From: Myxococcales bacterium
Lineage (GTDB): Bacteria; Myxococcota_A; Polyangia; Polyangiales; Polyangiaceae
Reading direction: 5' to 3'
Assembly: GCA_025355005.1 (NCBI GenBank)
Contig: JANXLV010000208.1
Span: 1-64,000 of the forward strand
DNA length: 64,000 nucleotides
Shown here one piece after another: positions 46,725 to 55,312 of the stretch; the first letter of the stretch is position 1; the number at the start of each line of letters is the position of its first letter. Under the pieces are notes generated by a model, which was not told where the DNA came from, searched no databases, and was given only the letters and a program-made list of their open reading frames with translations. The position numbers and the translations under genes are program-made.

Positions 46725-48170
46725 TCAAGGCGCGAGCGCTTCGCGGGTCCACAACTCTGCCTTGGCGCACCGCCCCGCGGACGACCAGGTGGTCAGCGTT
46801 CGCCGGGCCGGGCCGGCCGACACCGCGAGATCGTCACCCGAGAAGCGCACCGCGAGCGGTCCCGTGTCCTTCCGCTCGAAGCAGACGAAGTCCGTGCGCT
46901 TGATCGCCGGCTTGCCGAGCTTGTCGGTCAGACCAGCGACGAGCGTCTCGAAGAGCTTGTTCACCGGGCGCGCGCCCTGGTCATAACGCACGTGTGTCAT
47001 GGACGCGACCTCGTCGCCGCGAATGTAGAGCGCGCCGCGATCGCCGCCCCAGCCGCTCGCGATGTCTGCCGCGTCCCGTCGTGAGACCCAATCCTCGTAC
47101 GCCGTGCGCAGCCCGAGCTCCCCGCTCGTGTCCTCCTGATCGAGCACGAAGCCGGCTCCGAGCGCGGTGGTCGTGGGCACCTTCACGTTGAGCGGCGCCT
47201 CGTGGGCACGCCATTTCTCGATGTGCATCACCTGCTCCGTGGTCGTCGGCGGATCACGCCACGCGGAGTCCACCATCGTGAAGCCGCCCGCTCGCCGCAG
47301 CGCGTTCACGAACTTGATGCCCTCCACGTAAGGCACGACCAGCGATGTGCGCATCGCCTGCGGTACCTTCCGCGAAGGCCCCACGTTCATGCTCGCTCGC
47401 ATCTGATTGTCGTAGTCGTCGTCGGACTGATCGAGCGCGGTCCTCTTCATGCGCCGCAGGATCACGTCCGTCATCACCGAGGTTGCGTCGCCTTCGGCCA
47501 GGCACGCGAGCGCGGTCTGCTTGTCGCTCTCGCCGGGCTTGTAGTCGGAGCGCGACTTCAGATCCCAGTACTGATCCTGCAGCCCGTGCACGAGCTCGTG
47601 GGCGAGCGTCGCCGTGGAGTTCATCTCGTCCATGTCACCGGCGATGTACATCGTGCCATCCTTCGGCTCGTAGAACCCCGCGAGCTGCGCCTCGAGCAGC
47701 TTCATCGTCTCGTCGAGGTAGTCCATCTCGGGCGGGATGAAGCCGTGCAGCTTCATCACGTCGCCCTCGCGGCGGATCGCTTCCGGAGGGATCTCACGCT
47801 CCACCTTGCTGCGGATCTTCGCGATGAGATCCTTGCGTCCGAGCTCGACGCCAGGAATGGCCTTCTTGGGCTTGAGGCCACGTACCACCGCGAGCTTCTT
47901 CAGCATCGCACGGATGTCGGGGTCGTCGCTCTCCACGAGCTCACCCGCGCCCCCGTCCTTTGCCGCGTCCGCGTTTGCGACCACGCCGGCGTCGCTCGAT
48001 CGGGCAGCCACGATAGGCACCATCTCCACGGGTTTGGCCGGCGTCGCAGCGCCACCACCGCCGCAGGCTGCGACCGTCGTCGGTGCGAGCACGCCAAGCA
48101 CCAGCCCGAGCAGCCCGAGTGTCGATGCGCGCAGACGACGCGCTTCGTGAAACCCGACGGGGTCCGTCAC
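46725..48170 (-). CDS. Zincin-type metalloprotease-like lipoprotein
   Basis: 481 residues. A signal with a lipobox-like VAAC precedes an Ala/Asp-rich linker. The core has [16 protein letters not shown], a gluzincin-like HExxH followed by conserved LQDQ, plus [12 protein letters not shown] about 40 residues later, where the second Glu ligand is expected. This suggests a zinc peptidase, although no substrate is known. Its ATG overlaps the rpe stop (ATGA, 48167-48170), so it is coupled to rpe. Confidence 0.82.
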   Translation of the reverse strand: MTDPVGFHEARRLRASTLGLLGLVLGVLAPTTVAACGGGGAATPAKPVEMVPIVAARSSDAGVVANADAAKDGGAGELVESDDPDIRAMLKKLAVVRGLKPKKAIPGVELGRKDLIAKIRSKVEREIPPEAIRREGDVMKLHGFIPPEMDYLDETMKLLEAQLAGFYEPKDGTMYIAGDMDEMNSTATLAHELVHGLQDQYWDLKSRSDYKPGESDKQTALACLAEGDATSVMTDVILRRMKRTALDQSDDDYDNQMRASMNVGPSRKVPQAMRTSLVVPYVEGIKFVNALRRAGGFTMVDSAWRDPPTTTEQVMHIEKWRAHEAPLNVKVPTTTALGAGFVLDQEDTSGELGLRTAYEDWVSRRDAADIASGWGGDRGALYIRGDEVASMTHVRYDQGARPVNKLFETLVAGLTDKLGKPAIKRTDFVCFERKDTGPLAVRFSGDDLAVSAGPARRTLTTWSSAGRCAKAELWTREALAP

Positions 48171-48841
48171 GGAGTCCCCGACGCAGCGCGAAGCTTACCG
48201 ATCGCCGCCGCGTAGTCGGTCTGCCCGAACACGGCGTTGCCGGCGACGAACACGCGCGCGCCGGCCTCGTACGCCGCGCCGATCGTCTCGGGCGTGATCC
48301 CTCCGTCGATCTCGAGGTCGGTCGCGAGCTTCGCGTCGTCGATCATGGTTCGCAGGCCGCGCACCTTCGGCAACACCTCCGAGATGAACGACTGGCCACC
48401 GAATCCCGGATTCACGCTCATCACGAGCACCAGGTCACACAGATGAAGGACGTACTTCAACGAGTCCTCGGACGTGGACGGGTTCAGCGACACGCCTGCG
48501 CGCTTTCCGAGCGAGCGGATGTGGGAGAGCACGCGGTGCAGATGCACGGTCGCCTCCACGTGGACGGTGATGGTGTCGGCGCCTGCGGCCGCGAAGTCCG
48601 CCACGTAGCGCTCCGGCTCCACGATCATGAGGTGCACGTCGAGCGGCAGCTTGGTGGTCTTGCGCAGCGCCTTCACCACGGGCGGTCCGATCGTCAGGTT
48701 GGGAACGAAGCGGCCGTCCATCACGTCGACATGGATCCAGTCAGCCCCCGCTCGCTCCACGGCGGCTACCTCCTCGTCCAGCCGCGCAAAATCGGCAGAG
48801 AGGATGCTTGGGGCGATGCGAGCGTGCTTGGCGGAGATCAT
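48167..48841 (-). CDS. rpe: Ribulose-phosphate 3-epimerase
   Basis: 224 residues, the full TIM-barrel length. It interconverts ribulose 5-phosphate and xylulose 5-phosphate in the pentose phosphate pathway. Family motifs are [54 protein letters not shown] and EIDGGI. It is divergent from the GNAT gene by 77 bp and is the first gene of the rpe-zincin transcript. Confidence 0.97.
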   Translation of the reverse strand: MISAKHARIAPSILSADFARLDEEVAAVERAGADWIHVDVMDGRFVPNLTIGPPVVKALRKTTKLPLDVHLMIVEPERYVADFAAAGADTITVHVEATVHLHRVLSHIRSLGKRAGVSLNPSTSEDSLKYVLHLCDLVLVMSVNPGFGGQSFISEVLPKVRGLRTMIDDAKLATDLEIDGGITPETIGAAYEAGARVFVAGNAVFGQTDYAAAIGKLRAASGTP

Positions 48842-48918
48842 GCGCAGGTCCTGGTTCTCGGGTGCGGCATCGAGATTTCCTCGACACCGGCTTTCCGCTT
48901 GGGACTATAAACGAACGA

Positions 48919-49362
48919 ATGCAGACGCGCCCGATCACGAAGCGCGACTTCGACACAGTGGTCGAGGTCATCGACCGTTGGTGGGGCGGGCCCATCAGCA
49001 CGTTCGCGCATCCGATCTTCTTCTACGAGCTCGGCGACGCAGGCCTGGTGGTCGAGAGCGACGACGGCGAGATCATCGGGTTCCTTCTGGGATTCGTGGC
49101 GCAACAGCCGTCCCGCGCGGGCTACGTCCACCTCGTCGGGATTCACCCGGATCATCGGCGCCGCGGGGTCGGTCGCCTCCTCTATGCGTCCTTCACGGAG
49201 CGCTGCCAGGGGATGGAGTGTGAGCGCATGAAGGCAATCACCACGATCGGCAACGAAGGCTCCATCCGCTTTCATCTCGCGCTGGGTTGGGCGGCACAGG
49301 AAGTGGACGATTACGCCGGCCCAGGTCGAAAGCGAGTCGTCTTCACCAGGACCCTGCGCTAA
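48919..49362 (+). CDS. GNAT-family N-acetyltransferase
   Basis: 147 residues. The acetyl-CoA-binding signature is VGIHPDHRRRGVGRLLYASF (motif A), and the typical late strand IRFHLALGWAAQEVDD is present. Such proteins acetylate amino groups of small molecules or proteins; the acceptor is unknown. The start is ATG 48919, which gives the conserved TRPITKRDFDTV beginning. Confidence 0.9.
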   Translation: MQTRPITKRDFDTVVEVIDRWWGGPISTFAHPIFFYELGDAGLVVESDDGEIIGFLLGFVAQQPSRAGYVHLVGIHPDHRRRGVGRLLYASFTERCQGMECERMKAITTIGNEGSIRFHLALGWAAQEVDDYAGPGRKRVVFTRTLR

Positions 49363-49408
49363 CCTTCGCTCTCGGAAGGGCTGCGAGGCCCGGAAGGGCG
49401 CACGTCGC

Positions 49409-50272
49409 ATGTCTCCCGCCAGACAGATTGTGATCGCAGCATCCGCGTCGGCGCTGGCCTTCGGGCTCATCGCGTGCGCCACCGCTGACGGCTCCGTGGG
49501 TGACGTGAGCGACAGCGGGACCGACGGGAGCACCGGCAACACCACGTTTGACGCCGGCACGAAGCCTCTCTTCAAGGACTCCGGCTCTGGCGGCGGTGAC
49601 ACGGACTCCGGCGTGGTCGTCGATCCGGACGCCTCCACGTGCGTCAAGGCGGCACCCAGCAACAAATGCGGCGTGGCCCCGCAGTGCGGCTGTGCACCCA
49701 CCGAGACCTGCGACGTCCTGGACAACAGCGGTAACGTCAACTGCATCTCTGCCGGCACTGCTGCTGCGGGGAAAGCCTGCACGTCCACCGCAGGCTGCGG
49801 GCTCGGCACCACGTGCTACGGCGGCGCGTGCAAGCCGTTCTGTCCGGCCGGTGTATCCACCGACGGCGGCGCCGCGGGTGCATGCGGAATCGCCGGCACC
49901 AGCACCTGCTCGCAGGTCCTGAACGGCAACACGCCCATCCCCAACCTCAAGGTCTGTCGCATCGCGTGCGATCTCACGAACGCCACCACGTGCGATCTGC
50001 CAAATGCGATCCCGGGGCACGTCGTTGGCTGCGATCTGGACTCGACGAACCAACCTGACTGCTACGAGATGGGCACCAGCACCACCACGTGCAAGGGCAG
50101 CACCCGGTGCGCGCCAGCATACGTATGCGTCACGCTCGCCAACGACGCTGGCGATGCGTGCAAGAAATGGTGCAAGGTCGGGCTGAAGTCCGCCACGTGC
50201 GGCGGCGCAGACTGCCCGAGCTTCGGTCCCAAGCTTTTCGTCAACGGACTCGAATACGGAGCCTGCCCCTGA
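49409..50272 (+). CDS. Cys-rich lipoprotein
   Basis: 287 residues with a lipobox LIAC and an Asp/Ser/Gly linker. About twenty cysteines are spread as CGVAPQCGCAPTETCD, CTSTAGCGLGTTCYGGACKPFC and later pairs. This resembles EGF-like or Dickkopf-like disulfide-rich repeats common in myxobacterial surface proteins. No catalytic motif is seen. The cyclic-nucleotide-binding gene follows 9 nt after its stop. Confidence 0.75.
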   Translation: MSPARQIVIAASASALAFGLIACATADGSVGDVSDSGTDGSTGNTTFDAGTKPLFKDSGSGGGDTDSGVVVDPDASTCVKAAPSNKCGVAPQCGCAPTETCDVLDNSGNVNCISAGTAAAGKACTSTAGCGLGTTCYGGACKPFCPAGVSTDGGAAGACGIAGTSTCSQVLNGNTPIPNLKVCRIACDLTNATTCDLPNAIPGHVVGCDLDSTNQPDCYEMGTSTTTCKGSTRCAPAYVCVTLANDAGDACKKWCKVGLKSATCGGADCPSFGPKLFVNGLEYGACP

Positions 50273-50281
50273 GCAGCAGAA

Positions 50282-50845
50282 ATGAGCAGCAGAAAACCTG
50301 CACCCACCATGCAACCGAACAAACACACCCGCTCCGATCCGCCGCTGTCTTCCTCCGTTCTGCGCGATATTGGCCTGTTTGGCGCGCTCTCGGACGAGGT
50401 GCTCGATCACCTCGCGGGCCAGCTTCGCACCATGCGTGTGGAGCCGGGCGCGTTCATCTTCAAGGAGAAGGAGCCCGCGCGCGAGTTCTACGTCGTCCTC
50501 GACGGCGAGATCGAAGTGCTGAAGCGAAGCCGCAACGGTCGCGAGACACGCATCGCCATTCTCGGCCCCAGCGACTGCTTCGGCGAGATGTCGATCATCG
50601 ACATGCAGCCGCGCTCGGCCACCGTGCGCGCGCTCGGGCCTGCCCGCCTCATCCGCGTGTCCACGGAGGACATGGATGGCCTCTATCGGCACGACCTGAA
50701 GTCTTACACGCTGATCGTTCTCAACATCGCGCGCGACCTCTCGCGCCGACTGCGCGTGACGGACGGCCTGCTCGCCGACTTCACCGCGACAGTGCTGGAC
50801 GAGTACGTCACCGGCAGCCGCAAGAAAGAGACCCCGGCCGAGTAG
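50282..50845 (+). CDS. Cyclic-nucleotide-binding domain protein without DNA-binding domain
   Basis: 187 residues. A single CRP-type cyclic-nucleotide-binding domain (about residues 25-150) shows FYVVLDGEIEVLKRS and the phosphate-binding cassette DCFGEMSIIDMQPRSATVRA. Only about 30 residues follow, too short for the winged helix of CRP/FNR regulators, so it is a binding-only protein that probably acts through a partner. It is directly downstream of the Cys-rich lipoprotein gene. Confidence 0.88.
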   Translation: MSSRKPAPTMQPNKHTRSDPPLSSSVLRDIGLFGALSDEVLDHLAGQLRTMRVEPGAFIFKEKEPAREFYVVLDGEIEVLKRSRNGRETRIAILGPSDCFGEMSIIDMQPRSATVRALGPARLIRVSTEDMDGLYRHDLKSYTLIVLNIARDLSRRLRVTDGLLADFTATVLDEYVTGSRKKETPAE

Positions 50846-50878
50846 CCGGCAAGGGGCAAGAGCTCAGTCGGAGCTGTC

Positions 50879-51187
50879 TCAGTCGGAGCCGTCGTTGGCG
50901 GCGTCGCTGATGTCGGCGTCGCTGCTGGCGTCGGCGCTCTTGCCGCCATCGCCGCTGTCGTTGCCACCGCCACCACCCGTACCCGCATCCGCATCCGCAC
51001 TGGGGACGGCGCCCGCGGCGTCGCCTGCGGCCTGGTTGTTGAACGAGCCCGCGTCAACGCCAGTGCTGGCGTCGAACGTGTCGGGAGGTAGGGGCTGCGG
51101 GTTGATCGCGCATGCGCCCGCGAGTCCTATCGCGAGCGTGCACACGGCGATCGGAATGAGCGCTGCCGACGAGGTCTTCCACATCAT
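50879..51187 (-). CDS. Small lipoprotein with INPQPLPP motif (copy B)
   Basis: 102 residues. The signal ends at GACA, and the mature start is INPQPLPPDTF right after the lipidated Cys region. The remainder is an Ala/Asp/Gly/Ser low-complexity tail. The ATG overlaps the stop of its twin upstream by 4 nt. It is paralogous to the gene at 51184-51471 by the shared N-terminal motif. Function is unknown. Confidence 0.68.
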   Translation of the reverse strand: MMWKTSSAALIPIAVCTLAIGLAGACAINPQPLPPDTFDASTGVDAGSFNNQAAGDAAGAVPSADADAGTGGGGGNDSGDGGKSADASSDADISDAANDGSD

Positions 51188-51471
51188 GACGAGTCCCCCT
51201 TGCCGGCATCGCCGCCGTCCGCGCCGCCTTCGGCACCACCTTCTGCGCCAAGGCCCGCGGCACCGGTCGTGTCGCCCCCGTTCTTGTCCGAGCCACCGCC
51301 ACCGAAGCTACCAGTGCCACCCGGATCCGGATTTTGCGGCGCGGGATCGGGGCCCGGAGGTAGCGGCTGCGGGTTGATCGTGCAGCCAGCGAAGCACGCG
51401 CACGCCACCACGACTGCTCCCACGAGGGAGAGCAGCCCGATGCGAAGGGTGCTGACTTGGCTGGATTGCAT
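51184..51471 (-). CDS. Small lipoprotein with INPQPLPP motif (copy A)
   Basis: 95 residues from ATG 51471. The hydrophobic signal ends in FAGC (lipobox), followed directly by TINPQPLPPGPDP. A Gly/Asp/Ala-rich tail follows. Its stop overlaps the start of the twin gene. Upstream in-frame starts would add polar residues before the signal and are not favoured. Confidence 0.68.
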   Translation of the reverse strand: MQSSQVSTLRIGLLSLVGAVVVACACFAGCTINPQPLPPGPDPAPQNPDPGGTGSFGGGGSDKNGGDTTGAAGLGAEGGAEGGADGGDAGKGDSS

Positions 51472-51596
51472 CACTCGACCGTAGATGATGGAAGCATCCT
51501 GGATGCCATCTGGCAAATCAGGTAAAAAGGGGAAGTTCCAGGGATTGCCCCACTGCCGGCGGCACAGTCTGGCACGAATTTGAGCACTTTGTAGTC

Positions 51597-52307
51597 ATGG
51601 ACGCCAGACCCGTCGCAAGCGTTCAGCGGGTGGAGAAGCGCGTGCTGGACGGCACGTCGCGGCGCCTGGTCCTGTCCGACGTGTCATTCGATCTCGCGCC
51701 CGGCACGCTCACGATCCTGCGCGGCGCGAGCGGCAGCGGCAAGACGACGCTGCTCGCGATCGTTGGTGCGATGCTCTCGCCAACCAGCGGAGAGGTGCTG
51801 CTCGATGGAGAGCCCACGTCACGCTTGCGCGACGAGCATCGCGCGGAGGTCCGCCGTCGCAAGGTGGGCTACCTCTTCCAGGATCTGCAGCTCATCGAAC
51901 AGCTGAGCGCGTGGGAGAACATCGTGTTGCCCTGCGTGCCCGACGGAAACCCGGCGGAGGATCTCGCGCGCGCAGACGAGCTCCTCACGCGCTTCTCCAT
52001 CGACAAGCTGAGAGACACGCGCGTGCGGCTGCTCTCCGGCGGCGAGCGGCAACGCGTGGCCCTGGCGCGTGCGCTCGTGCGCAATCCCAGGCTGCTCCTC
52101 CTCGACGAGCCCACTGCGCACCTCGACGACGAGCACGCCGACCTGCTCATCAAGGACCTGGTGCGCATCGCGGGTGAAGGGCGCGCGGTGCTCGTGGCCA
52201 CGCACGATCCGCGTTTGGCTGAAAAATCCGAGGTGTCAGCGGTCTTGCGGCTTGCCGAAGGGCGGCTTTCTGCCCAAGCTTCTTCTGAAGAGCCGAAGCC
52301 CGAATGA
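51597..52307 (+). CDS. LolD/MacB-type ABC transporter ATPase
   Basis: 236 residues. The Walker A motif is GASGSGKTT, the Q-loop is YLFQDLQLIEQLSAWENI, the signature is LSGGERQRVALARAL and Walker B is LLLLDEPTAHLD, followed by an H-loop in VATHDP. The sequence after the Q-loop is typical of the LolD/MacB branch. It overlaps the next gene by 4 nt (52304-52307), and the partner is an unusual Cys-rich membrane protein rather than an FtsX-type permease. The NosL-like gene downstream suggests a metal or thiol substrate (inference). Confidence 0.95.
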   Translation: MDARPVASVQRVEKRVLDGTSRRLVLSDVSFDLAPGTLTILRGASGSGKTTLLAIVGAMLSPTSGEVLLDGEPTSRLRDEHRAEVRRRKVGYLFQDLQLIEQLSAWENIVLPCVPDGNPAEDLARADELLTRFSIDKLRDTRVRLLSGGERQRVALARALVRNPRLLLLDEPTAHLDDEHADLLIKDLVRIAGEGRAVLVATHDPRLAEKSEVSAVLRLAEGRLSAQASSEEPKPE

Positions 52308-53326
52308 AGAACCTCCTCGAGCCGTGGGTGCTCCTGCCGCTCGTGGCGAGCCTCGCCGCGGCGCTGTTCTTCGCGCGCGCTGCGTGGACGGGTCTGCTCG
52401 TGCTTCGGAGGTTCGACGTGAAGCGCGCCACCGAAGGGCAGCTGCTGCTCGAGCGCCGCATGGAGCTCGCCTCGACCTACGTGCGCGTCGCGGCCGTCGT
52501 GAGCCTGCTGTCGCTCGTGCTGTTCGTCTACGCCGCGGACCGCCTGCACTACGGCGTGCGCGGGGCCATGTGCGCGTACGGAGTGCTCCACGAGAACGAG
52601 TGGGGCATGCCAGCGCTCTACGGCGCCATCGGCGTCGCGCTCCTCTCCGGCGTGACGGCGCAGCTGTTCGCGCTCGACGCGCGCGTCCGCGGGCTCGATC
52701 TGTCGCGCCCCATCGCCGTGTTCGCCGTGCTCCTCGCGCCCGTGTCGTTCGTGGCGCTCGCGCTCCTCTATCGCTACGCATCGACGCTGGACCTCACGGT
52801 CGTCGCGTCGTGCTGCTCCACCCAGATCGACGAGACGGTGGCGCAAGGCGGCACGTACGCGCAAGGCCCACGCGTGCTGACAGCCGCGAGCTCCGCGGTG
52901 ACCGCGCTCGCCGCGATCGTCGTGTCGGTCCTCGTCGCGAAGCGGCCGACGCGTGCCCGGATGGTCTTCGCGGCCGCCATGAGCGTGCTCGCGCTGCCGC
53001 TCGCGGTCTCCGCCAGCGCGCTCGAGGTCGCGCCCTATGCCTTCGAGACGCCGCGGCACACGTGCCCGTACTGTCTCCTCCGCAGCGACGTACTCGGGAT
53101 CGGCTTCCCGCTGTTCGGGGCGATCTTCCTGGCCACCGTGTGGTGCCTCGGCGTCGGAATGGGCGCCCTGCTCGCGCGCACGGAGGCCGTGCGGACCGCG
53201 CTCCGGGGCTTCGGTCGTGAGCGCCTCTCGCGGGGCGCCATCGCGTGGGGGCTCTCCCTCGCGCTCGGTCTTCTGCCTGTCGTGCGCTATCTGATCGTCT
53301 CGAGGGGCGCGTCCCTGTTCCAATGA
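52304..53326 (+). CDS. Cys-rich multispanning membrane protein, ABC partner candidate
   Basis: 340 residues with about eight membrane helices. Cysteine motifs lie in connecting loops: MCAYGVLHENEWG (about residue 90), VASCCSTQ (about 165) and HTCPYCLLRSD (about 255). CxxC pairs beside membrane helices suggest thiol or metal chemistry. It lacks the large periplasmic domain and FtsX fold of LolE/MacB permeases. Gene overlaps of 4 nt on both sides tie it to the ATPase and the NosL-like protein. No named family is recognised with confidence. Confidence 0.8.
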   Translation: MKNLLEPWVLLPLVASLAAALFFARAAWTGLLVLRRFDVKRATEGQLLLERRMELASTYVRVAAVVSLLSLVLFVYAADRLHYGVRGAMCAYGVLHENEWGMPALYGAIGVALLSGVTAQLFALDARVRGLDLSRPIAVFAVLLAPVSFVALALLYRYASTLDLTVVASCCSTQIDETVAQGGTYAQGPRVLTAASSAVTALAAIVVSVLVAKRPTRARMVFAAAMSVLALPLAVSASALEVAPYAFETPRHTCPYCLLRSDVLGIGFPLFGAIFLATVWCLGVGMGALLARTEAVRTALRGFGRERLSRGAIAWGLSLALGLLPVVRYLIVSRGASLFQ

Positions 53327-53769
53327 GAGCCTCCCTGAAAAAGTCCCCGGCCATCTTCGCGCTCGTGCTCGCTGCGCAGCTCGTCAGCGCGTGCAAGGAC
53401 AAGCCGGCGGAGGCCCGCTGCGGCTACTGCGGAATGAAGATCGACGCGCAGAGCGCGTGGCGGAGCGAGGTGAAGCGTCCAGACGGAAAGACCGACCCGT
53501 TCGACACGCCGCGATGCGCGTTCGGCTCCGTCACCAAGGGCGACGAGCCCGCCGGCTCCGTCGTGCGCGTGCAGGAGTTCTACGATCGCACCTGGCAAGA
53601 CTCCGCGCAGGTCAAGTTCGCCGTGGGCAGCGACGTGACGGGCCCCATGGGCGCCGACCTGGTGCCGCTCCTGCCGGCCCACGCGGACAAGTTCGCGCAC
53701 GACCACGCCGCCACCAAGGTGGTCGCAGGCGCCGACGTCAACGCAGCCGTGCTCGCGGAGCTACGCTGA
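53323..53769 (+). CDS. NosL-like lipoprotein
   Basis: 148 residues. The signal ends at VSAC (lipobox). The mature start ARCGYCGMKIDAQSAW resembles the CxxCGM entry of NosL, a copper-binding accessory protein of nitrous oxide reductase maturation. A third Cys (TPRCAFGS) and a VQEFYDRTWQD strand fit the two-lobed NosL fold. No nosZ, nosD, nosF or nosY gene is recognisable here, so the copper or thiol role is inferred. The ATG overlaps the stop of the permease candidate. Confidence 0.75.
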   Translation: MRASLKKSPAIFALVLAAQLVSACKDKPAEARCGYCGMKIDAQSAWRSEVKRPDGKTDPFDTPRCAFGSVTKGDEPAGSVVRVQEFYDRTWQDSAQVKFAVGSDVTGPMGADLVPLLPAHADKFAHDHAATKVVAGADVNAAVLAELR

Positions 53770-53773
53770 CGAG

Positions 53774-54013
53774 ATGCGCGACGAGCCGCCCCCGCCACAA
53801 GAATCACCGCGGCTGCGTCGCGCGATGGAGCTCGTCTACGCCGTGGAGGGCGTCACCGCCGCCCGCATCTGGCACTGGCCCGGGAAGGTCGCGATCGCCG
53901 TGAAGGCGTCGCACGCGAGCACGCCGTCGGAGCTCATCGCGCGGGTCGAGGCAGCCGTGGCGGGGATGCGCGAGCCCGGCGAGAGCTGGGAGTTCGGGCT
54001 GCTCGACGTCTGA
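53774..54013 (+). CDS. Small protein with a ferredoxin-like (HMA-like) pattern
   Basis: 79 residues, 4 nt after the NosL-like gene. The order strand-helix-strand-strand-helix-strand (AMELVYAVEGVTAARIWH, KVAIAVKASHAS, LIARVEAAVAGMR, WEFGLLDV) is that of heavy-metal-associated domains, but the CxxC metal site is absent. It is probably cytoplasmic. Tight spacing makes it the fourth member of the operon. Confidence 0.65.
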   Translation: MRDEPPPPQESPRLRRAMELVYAVEGVTAARIWHWPGKVAIAVKASHASTPSELIARVEAAVAGMREPGESWEFGLLDV

Positions 54014-54148
54014 TCGGCGATGCTGTTGCGACGTTGGTGAGCGACACGAACGCCCCTGACATTCGAGTCGTACACGACGAATCAGGCGGAAAAATAGGCC
54101 TTCGCGAGCCCCGCGGCCGCGGAACACCGATTGCACTTCTCGAGGCCC

Positions 54149-54703
54149 ATGCACCAAGGCTCGCTCTCCACGTCTCTTCGTCGCATCGGGCTCATCGCCG
54201 CCGGCGCCGTCGCGCTTCTGGCACTGACGCGAACCGCGCACGCCGAGGACACCGCCATCGGCGAAGGCGGAGCAGGTCCGGCACCCGCGACGACGGTCAT
54301 GACCACCGAGCCCGCCACCCAGGACGCGCCCGCGAAGAAGACCCACCCGCGCTACTGGCTCACCGCGACCGGCGCCATCACGTTCGGCGGTGCCTATGTC
54401 GCGAACGCAGTGCTCTTTCCGCTCGCCGTGATCGACCCGCCGGATGGTCCCAGCTCTCCGAGCACGCTCTGGTACCTCACCCCGGTCGTGGGACCGTTTG
54501 CGCTCGCAGCGAAGCTCTCGCAGTTCGACAACGGACTCCGACGCTTCGAGTGGATCGACGGCTCACTGCAGACCGTGGGTCTCGCGATGGTCGCCGCCAG
54601 CTTCCTCTTCCCGGTCGAGAACGAGAAGACCGAGAAGCACGAGACCGCGACCATTCATCCGGTCGTCTCGCCACGCTTCATCGGAGCGAGCGGGACGTTC
54701 TGA
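54149..54703 (+). CDS. Exported protein of unknown function
   Basis: 184 residues with a signal peptide (cleavage near RTAHAED). An Ala/Thr/Pro linker is followed by two hydrophobic segments (ITFGGAYVANAVLFPLAVID and SLQTVGLAMVAASFLFPV). The start ATG 54149 has GAGG just upstream; a TTG at 54131 is an alternative. It is convergent with the CdnL-like gene. No family is recognised. Confidence 0.65.
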   Translation: MHQGSLSTSLRRIGLIAAGAVALLALTRTAHAEDTAIGEGGAGPAPATTVMTTEPATQDAPAKKTHPRYWLTATGAITFGGAYVANAVLFPLAVIDPPDGPSSPSTLWYLTPVVGPFALAAKLSQFDNGLRRFEWIDGSLQTVGLAMVAASFLFPVENEKTEKHETATIHPVVSPRFIGASGTF

Positions 54704-54725
54704 GACGTTCTGAGCTCTTCTGGGC

Positions 54726-55247
54726 TCAGGTGGCGGTGGCGACGGGGGTCGGGCCCATGAAGATTGCTTCGATCTCGTTCTTCACGAACTCTTCCGTCTG
54801 CCCGCGGGAGATGCCGATCTCCTTGCAGATGAGTCCGCGCGCGGTGTCGAGCATGCGCCGCTCGCCGAACGAGAGCTGCTTCTCCACCTTGAGTCGGTAG
54901 AGATCACGCATCACCTCTGCGACGTCGTAGATGGAGCCGGTGTCGATCTTCTCCTTGAAGCTCCGATACCGCCTGTTCCAGGTCTGCTTGTCGAAGGCGA
55001 TGGTGCGCTCGCGCAGGATGTCGAAGATCTCCTGGATCTCCTCCTCGCTGATGATCTCCCTGAGGCCGCGATCCTTGGCGCTCGCGACCGGCACCAGGAT
55101 CTTGTGGTCCGTGTTGAGGATCTTCAGCACGTAGAAGCTCTGGCGCGAGCCACCCAGATCCTTCTCTTCGATGCGGATCACCTCGACGACGCCCTGCGCG
55201 GGGTACACAGCTTTGTCTCCGACCGCGAACTCAGGCTTTGTCGTCAT
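54726..55247 (-). CDS. CdnL/CarD-family transcription regulator
   Basis: 173 residues, the usual length of CdnL-type proteins. The N-terminal RNA-polymerase-binding module (VGDKAVYPAQGVVEVIRIEE, YVLKILNTDHKILVPVASA) and the helical C-terminal part with the conserved W in TWNRRYRSFKEKI are present. CdnL stabilises open complexes at sigma-70 promoters, including rRNA promoters, in myxobacteria. ATG 55247 is favoured over an upstream GTG (55259). The protein lacks the HMGA tail of CarD, so it is a CdnL type. Confidence 0.93.
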   Translation of the reverse strand: MTTKPEFAVGDKAVYPAQGVVEVIRIEEKDLGGSRQSFYVLKILNTDHKILVPVASAKDRGLREIISEEEIQEIFDILRERTIAFDKQTWNRRYRSFKEKIDTGSIYDVAEVMRDLYRLKVEKQLSFGERRMLDTARGLICKEIGISRGQTEEFVKNEIEAIFMGPTPVATAT

Positions 55248-55312
55248 CAACTGGACCACGGAGCGTATGCGGAGCGACGGACTACGTCAACGACGTGGCA
55301 TCTCCAGAGGCA

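Noticed and set aside
51570..51586. Sigma-54-like TGGCAC/TTGAGC elements upstream of the ABC ATPase gene
   Set aside because: GG and GC are one base too far apart for a -24/-12 promoter and the -12 box is poor.
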